Part shown: one piece after another, positions 3,170 through 6,061 of the stretch
Layout of the letters: every line of letters starts with the position of its first letter
Position numbering within the stretch: position 1 is the stretch's first letter
Source: JADHUC01 sp964617665
GTDB lineage: Bacteria; Planctomycetota; Planctomycetia; Pirellulales; Pirellulaceae
Length of the DNA stretch: 6,061 nucleotides
Direction: 5' to 3'
Assembly (NCBI GenBank): GCA_964617665.1
Contig: CAZUAH010000751.1
Span: forward strand, 1-6,061
Program-made: the position numbers and the translations under genes
Notes under the pieces: generated by a model
Seen by the model: the letters and a program-made list of their open reading frames with translations, nothing else
Database searches by the model: none
Told to the model about the DNA's origin: nothing

Positions 3170-6061
3170 CTACTTCTTCGGGAACTTCCCGCCACCGATT
3201 ATCGCATTTAGGATCTCCTCTAGCGTTGCCGTGACGGTCACGTGCCCTGGTGGAACATCGTCGGGGATAACACTTCCTGGAGGAAGCTTGGAAGTATCAA
3301 CTTCAATGTACGGCTTGCCAGGACGTAGGACGGGAGCAGGCGGCTCTCCGGCCGCAGGAACGGAATTGCTTAACGAGTTGCGGAACGACACTCCGTCCGC
3401 GTCAACGCGAATGTCCTTGTATGCAGACTCATTGTATCGCCCTCCGCGATAGATTCTCTTTGGAATTCCTCCCTCTGGGGTATAGTCCGCATTGTGCACG
3501 AGTGCGGGCGGGGCGCGGGTGGCGTTTTCGTTGACGAAGTAGGTGTGGTAATCATCAACCTGGAAGTTGTAGACGGGGATGCCTACCGGATGGAGTTCGT
3601 AAACGGTGGATACAAGCCGTTGCAGTTCGCCGCCCGGCCCGGTGACTTGATCGCCGAGGGAAAGCTGCTCCGCTTCCACGAAAGCGCCTTCGTTGACAAG
3701 CCAGAAGGGATGCTCGTTCGTCGTCTTGAGTGTCTGCCGTCTTCCATCTTCGGATTCGAAGGTCAGGATTCGTAGGTGGTCAGACGTTCGAACATAAGTC
3801 TCGACCACTTCCTTTAGGTTGATGGCGTGCCCCGTTTCCTCGCGTGCCATGACGATGTCGCCCGGACGAATGTCCTGAATCGCGCGGGTCTGATACTTGG
3901 GCTGCCTTGGGTGGGCAGGTACTGCGGCGGATGCGTCGCTCGATGCCTCGCCGGGCGAAAGGCCCCAGCAAAGTAGGACCGCTCCGAGCACGGAGAACAG
4001 GGCGGCTGACAGCCAGCGAGCGATCCGGCGGCGGTTTGGGCGAGGCGCCGTGGATTTCGTTCTCTGAAGTGAAACAGCAGACATGGTCGTGTCTCCAATT
4101 CCAGTCTCTCGCTTCGACTGTGGCTTGTCAACGACCGCCACGCGCTGAGTGGCTGGTTCCGGGAGACCTCCGGTCGGTTCCGTGACTCGGTCGGAGACCG
4201 GCCACAGTGGCTCTGATGGGGAAGGTGGCTCGGCATGAGCCTCGCCCTCCCGGGTGATTTCCTCCCAATGGGGAGGGTCCTCGGAGAAGAGCTGATCGCA
4301 CAGTCGGTCTAACTCGCGTGGCGTCGGATGTGGCAAAGGATCGGGTATCGAATCTAGCCAGTCGTTCTCTCCTCCGCTGTCGGCCGCTTCCGGCGTATCG
4401 CCTGACGCGAACAGACGATCAATCGCCTGACGACGTTCTTCGTCCCGCCGTTTGCGTTTTCCGTGTATCTGTACCACCGTTCCCCCAGCGGCCACTAATA
4501 GACACACAGTGCCGACACCCACGGCTGCCAGATGCTTGATGTCGGACGAACTGGTTGCAGCGTCCGCGTACGCTACGGTTGAACCGGCCTCGTTGTAGCC
4601 AACGACCACTTGCGTATCGGCCACAAAGCAACGGCGGAAGATTAGGCCGCCACATGGGCCTCTAGCGGCATGGAGCGCGCTGGCGCCACCCACCACGGTC
4701 GCGATCAACTTGGCGGCCCCCAGTACGCCGTGGAACAGTGCCTCGGAACTGGTGTACTTCTGCAGTGTGAGCGGATCTTCTCCCGTGACCCAGCGATACA
4801 CGCCCATCGCTCCGGTGTTTTCGTAGAAGAACACGCCAAACGCTTGGTACAATGCCTCTGCCTCACTAGCCCCCTGGTCTCTGGCCCGATCCTGGGCCAT
4901 CGTCGGGTTCTCGATCATGGATTCCCAGGTACCCGTAGCCCAGTTCCAGACGTATTGCGGATAGTCGCTCAACTTGACTGCCGCGCTGAAGAAGTTGTTG
5001 ATGCTCTCTTTCCAATTTGCCCCCATCACGGCCAGCCAGTTGGTGCCTTCCCGCTGCCGCACCAGCATCTCGGCGGATTCGGCGCCTTTCTTGGCGTTGA
5101 TCGCGTCGCGGGCGTCAGCGGCTTCCGCTACGGCTTGTGCGACCAGGGTCTGGGAAGCCTGGTATTTGGTATTCCCCTTCGCAATGTCGTCGGACTTTTC
5201 CTGCTGGGCCTGCGCGAGACGAGTGTCGGCACGCGATCGCTCAGCGTCGTCCTCCAGGGCCGCCTTTTGCCGCCGCTCGGCGAATTTGGCTTCCCCTTCC
5301 GCCACTCGCGTGGCCACTTCGCCCGGCGCATCGGCGGCTAGTTGATCGTGCTTGGTCTGCGTGCCAGTACGATCCGTCGCCAGGTCTGTGGCCGTTTGGG
5401 CTCGTTCGGTCGCGTGATCGGTCAGTGTCTGAACGCGTTCCGATACTTCGGTCGCTTTCTGGACAAGCACCTGGTCCCGAGCGTTTGCTGCATCCGCCAG
5501 CACGGTGGTCAGGTCCACCGTTGGCGTGTCCGGATACGGATTCTCGGTCGCCAACGACGAGTCGAACTCGATTGGCGTGGCCACAGTGGGCGCGATCAGC
5601 GTGGCGACGACCGCATCGCCGCTACGCACGTGGTCGATCGAAAGACCAGCCTCGAAATGCCCGTCGATCTTGCCGATCGCTTCGACGCTCATGATTTGAC
5701 TGTTGGGATCGGTAGCTGCATCGACATGGGCGTAGATCTCGCCGTGACTGAAAAGCTCTTTGACGTGTCGACTGATCAAATACGTTCCTTCGAGATTGCC
5801 TCGCGACCACACCCATACCATGTCCCGTCCAACTTCGGACAACGTGCTCAGATCGCCGTAAGCAGCCAGTCCCATGTCGCGACCGCTTGTGTACATTCCC
5901 TCCAGGTCGCCCGCCGCGATGGCAATGGCGTCGCGACCGGCGTCCATTACGAGGTCGATATCGGCAAAACCGAAGGCCGCGGCAGTACCCCCCGCGATCA
6001 TATGACCGCTCAACTCGTCGGCCGCCCAGGCAAAGGCGCTGTCGCCGGCCGAAGTCAGCAC
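3170..6061 (-). CDS. Polymorphic toxin, beta-helix/coiled-coil/split HINT, C-terminal part (5' end outside window)
   Basis: The frame is open to the window edge, so the N-terminus is missing; residue 1 here is an internal GTG codon. Residues 5-100 hold 18-residue repeats with an AGRD/SGRD-type corner, like the beta-helix stalks of filamentous haemagglutinin/CdiA-type proteins. Residues 185-335 are Ala-, Glu- and Arg-rich, probably coiled coil. Residues 340-470 are a helical pre-toxin segment. The HINT domain starts at C478 (CFVADTQVVV), is interrupted by about 240 residues with membrane helices at 509-531 and 682-701, and resumes at KYQTRAIQDIRPGDIVMA (722-739), the His block TTNEHPFW (H784), VYNFQVDDYHTYFV (829-842) and the terminal VHN (855-857). 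In this family HINT is expected to release the C-terminal toxin by autocleavage. The tip (858-963) starts with a conserved-looking IYRGGR and contains DADGVSF; it faintly recalls ADP-ribosyltransferase-like tips, but its activity is unassigned. The next gene follows after 35 nt. Confidence 0.93.
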   Translation of the reverse strand: MLTSAGDSAFAWAADELSGHMIAGGTAAAFGFADIDLVMDAGRDAIAIAAGDLEGMYTSGRDMGLAAYGDLSTLSEVGRDMVWVWSRGNLEGTYLISRHVKELFSHGEIYAHVDAATDPNSQIMSVEAIGKIDGHFEAGLSIDHVRSGDAVVATLIAPTVATPIEFDSSLATENPYPDTPTVDLTTVLADAANARDQVLVQKATEVSERVQTLTDHATERAQTATDLATDRTGTQTKHDQLAADAPGEVATRVAEGEAKFAERRQKAALEDDAERSRADTRLAQAQQEKSDDIAKGNTKYQASQTLVAQAVAEAADARDAINAKKGAESAEMLVRQREGTNWLAVMGANWKESINNFFSAAVKLSDYPQYVWNWATGTWESMIENPTMAQDRARDQGASEAEALYQAFGVFFYENTGAMGVYRWVTGEDPLTLQKYTSSEALFHGVLGAAKLIATVVGGASALHAARGPCGGLIFRRCFVADTQVVVGYNEAGSTVAYADAATSSSDIKHLAAVGVGTVCLLVAAGGTVVQIHGKRKRRDEERRQAIDRLFASGDTPEAADSGGENDWLDSIPDPLPHPTPRELDRLCDQLFSEDPPHWEEITREGEAHAEPPSPSEPLWPVSDRVTEPTGGLPEPATQRVAVVDKPQSKRETGIGDTTMSAVSLQRTKSTAPRPNRRRIARWLSAALFSVLGAVLLCWGLSPGEASSDASAAVPAHPRQPKYQTRAIQDIRPGDIVMAREETGHAINLKEVVETYVRTSDHLRILTFESEDGRRQTLKTTNEHPFWLVNEGAFVEAEQLSLGDQVTGPGGELQRLVSTVYELHPVGIPVYNFQVDDYHTYFVNENATRAPPALVHNADYTPEGGIPKRIYRGGRYNESAYKDIRVDADGVSFRNSLSNSVPAAGEPPAPVLRPGKPYIEVDTSKLPPGSVIPDDVPPGHVTVTATLEEILNAIIGGGKFPKK
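3173..3490 (-). other. Variable C-terminal toxin tip of the large toxin
   Basis: These 106 residues follow the HINT terminus VHN and end the protein (TAG). They are the part expected to act as the effector inside a target cell. Visible marks are IPKRIYRGGR at 866-875, an R-V-D-A-D-G-V-S-F segment at 885-893, a Pro-rich stretch at 902-916, PPGHVTVTA at 937-945, and a short C-terminal helix followed by a basic end. The Y-R-G-G opening, the GVSF-like motif and the late P-P-G-H resemble small ADP-ribosyltransferase-like tips remembered from Rhs proteins. No catalytic triad can be fixed by eye, so the activity remains open. The likely partner is the 152-aa protein just downstream. Confidence 0.5.
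3842..4084 (-). repeat. Copy 1 of duplicated TM-linker segment (in large toxin)
   Basis: This segment codes for residues 660-740. From W683 to R740 it aligns without gaps to residues 26-83 of the orphan protein, with 41 of 58 residues identical by hand count, including LLCWGLSPGEAS and KYQTRAIQD. At DNA level positions 3930-3978 match 1516-1564 at 46 of 49 bases, and two of the three differences are at third codon positions. Similarity fades after the A-R at the end of the GD-x-V-x-A strand. The block could serve as a site of homologous recombination between the two toxin genes. Confidence 0.85.
4085..4096 (-). promoter_or_regulatory. Possible internal ribosome binding site inside the large toxin gene
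   Basis: GGAG at 4096-4093 lies 8 nt before an in-frame ATG (4084-4082, Met660 of the visible protein). Starting there would give a 304-residue product: basic N-terminus, one membrane helix, the second part of HINT and the toxin tip, without the HINT Cys. This is the same layout as the orphan protein downstream, whose start aligns with Met660. Use of the site is inference. Confidence 0.35.
5777..6049 (-). repeat. 18-residue (54-nt) beta-helix-like protein repeats
   Basis: Within the large toxin the triplets A-G-D, A-G-G, A-G-R, S-G-R and V-G-R start at residues 5, 23, 41, 59 and 77, exactly 18 apart, and a weaker I-S-R follows at 96. Each unit has a second Gly-Asp-Leu-like turn about 10 residues later (for example GDLEG and GDLST). 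Such a strict period with Gly/Asp/Asn turns and alternating small or hydrophobic residues is typical of right-handed parallel beta-helices. The array probably continues upstream beyond the window and would form the extended stalk of the toxin. Confidence 0.65.

Larger units (their letters stand above)
3491..4630 (-). other. HINT (Hedgehog/intein-type) domain split by a transmembrane hairpin
   Basis: The first HINT strand with its nucleophilic Cys (C478, codon at 4630-4628) is followed not by the usual GD-x-V-x-A segment but by a membrane helix (509-531, codons 4537-4469), a KRKRR stop-transfer cluster, a long acidic and Pro-rich loop, an NRRRIAR cluster and a second membrane helix (682-701, codons 4018-3959). 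The GD-x-V-x-A segment follows at 734-739 and the His block at 781-787 (H784 at 3712-3710). Positive charges flank both helices on the loop side, which predicts a cytoplasmic loop with both HINT halves outside. The motifs are seen directly; the topology and the joining of the two halves are inferred. Confidence 0.7.

Noticed and set aside
3003..3452. 149-codon plus-strand frame
   Set aside because: It crosses antisense from the 152-aa gene into the tip of the large toxin and shows no domain or RBS support.
3959..4018. Lipoprotein signal at the LLC in the second membrane helix and its orphan copy
   Set aside because: The residue before Cys is Leu, which does not fit a lipobox, and the Cys is near the end of the hydrophobic stretch. 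A plain membrane helix or signal peptide is a better reading.
4670..5341. 223-codon open frame on the plus strand
   Set aside because: It lies fully antisense to the coiled-coil and pre-toxin part of the large toxin, whose domains and repeats are clear. GC-rich coding sequence often leaves such antisense frames open, and the product has no recognisable features.
1..6061. CRISPR array, tRNA/rRNA genes, insertion sequence or transposase
   Set aside because: No spaced DNA repeats, RNA gene signatures, transposase motifs or terminal inverted repeats were seen. The only clear DNA repeat is the linker shared by the two toxin genes.

Overview
All supportable genes in this window lie on the minus strand and read from high to low coordinates. 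Together they look like a polymorphic-toxin locus. From upstream to downstream it holds: the C-terminal 963 residues of a very large surface or secreted toxin with a HINT (Hedgehog/intein) domain (6061-3170, N-terminus outside the window); a 152-aa probable immunity protein (3134-2676); a 268-aa two-part protein of unknown function, possibly a second immunity gene (2583-1777); a 369-aa short 'orphan' TM-HINT-toxin protein (1676-567); a 150-aa probable immunity protein overlapping it by 4 nt (570-118); and possibly the first 34 codons of a further gene (104-1). Gaps are short, and no terminator or internal promoter could be supported, so the genes are plausibly co-transcribed.

The large toxin has, in order: an array of 18-residue beta-helix-like repeats, an Ala-rich charged coiled-coil stalk, a helical pre-toxin segment, the N-terminal HINT block with its Cys, a roughly 240-residue insert carrying two transmembrane helices, the rest of the HINT domain ending in VHN, and a 106-residue variable toxin tip. 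The HINT domain is thus split by a membrane hairpin. The positive-inside rule puts both halves on the same, extracytoplasmic, face.

The orphan protein starts where the second membrane helix of the large toxin starts. It shares a 58-residue linker with it (41/58 identical by hand alignment), lacks the HINT Cys block, and carries a different HINT core and a different tip. This resembles the displaced tip cassettes of Rhs and CdiA loci, which can recombine into the full-length gene. The large gene also has a Shine-Dalgarno-preceded internal ATG at the matching position, so a short form could be made directly from it.

Organism: the long-insert HINT variant in the orphan protein (with a RNPQVTDIERAQFDEID-like segment and a W-S-V-D-R-Q segment after the HINT His) and giant beta-helix/HINT toxins recall Planctomycetes of the Pirellula/Rhodopirellula/Blastopirellula kind. 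This is recognition from memory, not a search result. The toxin body is GC-rich, while the two genes between the toxin units are closer to 48% GC, which fits modular exchange.
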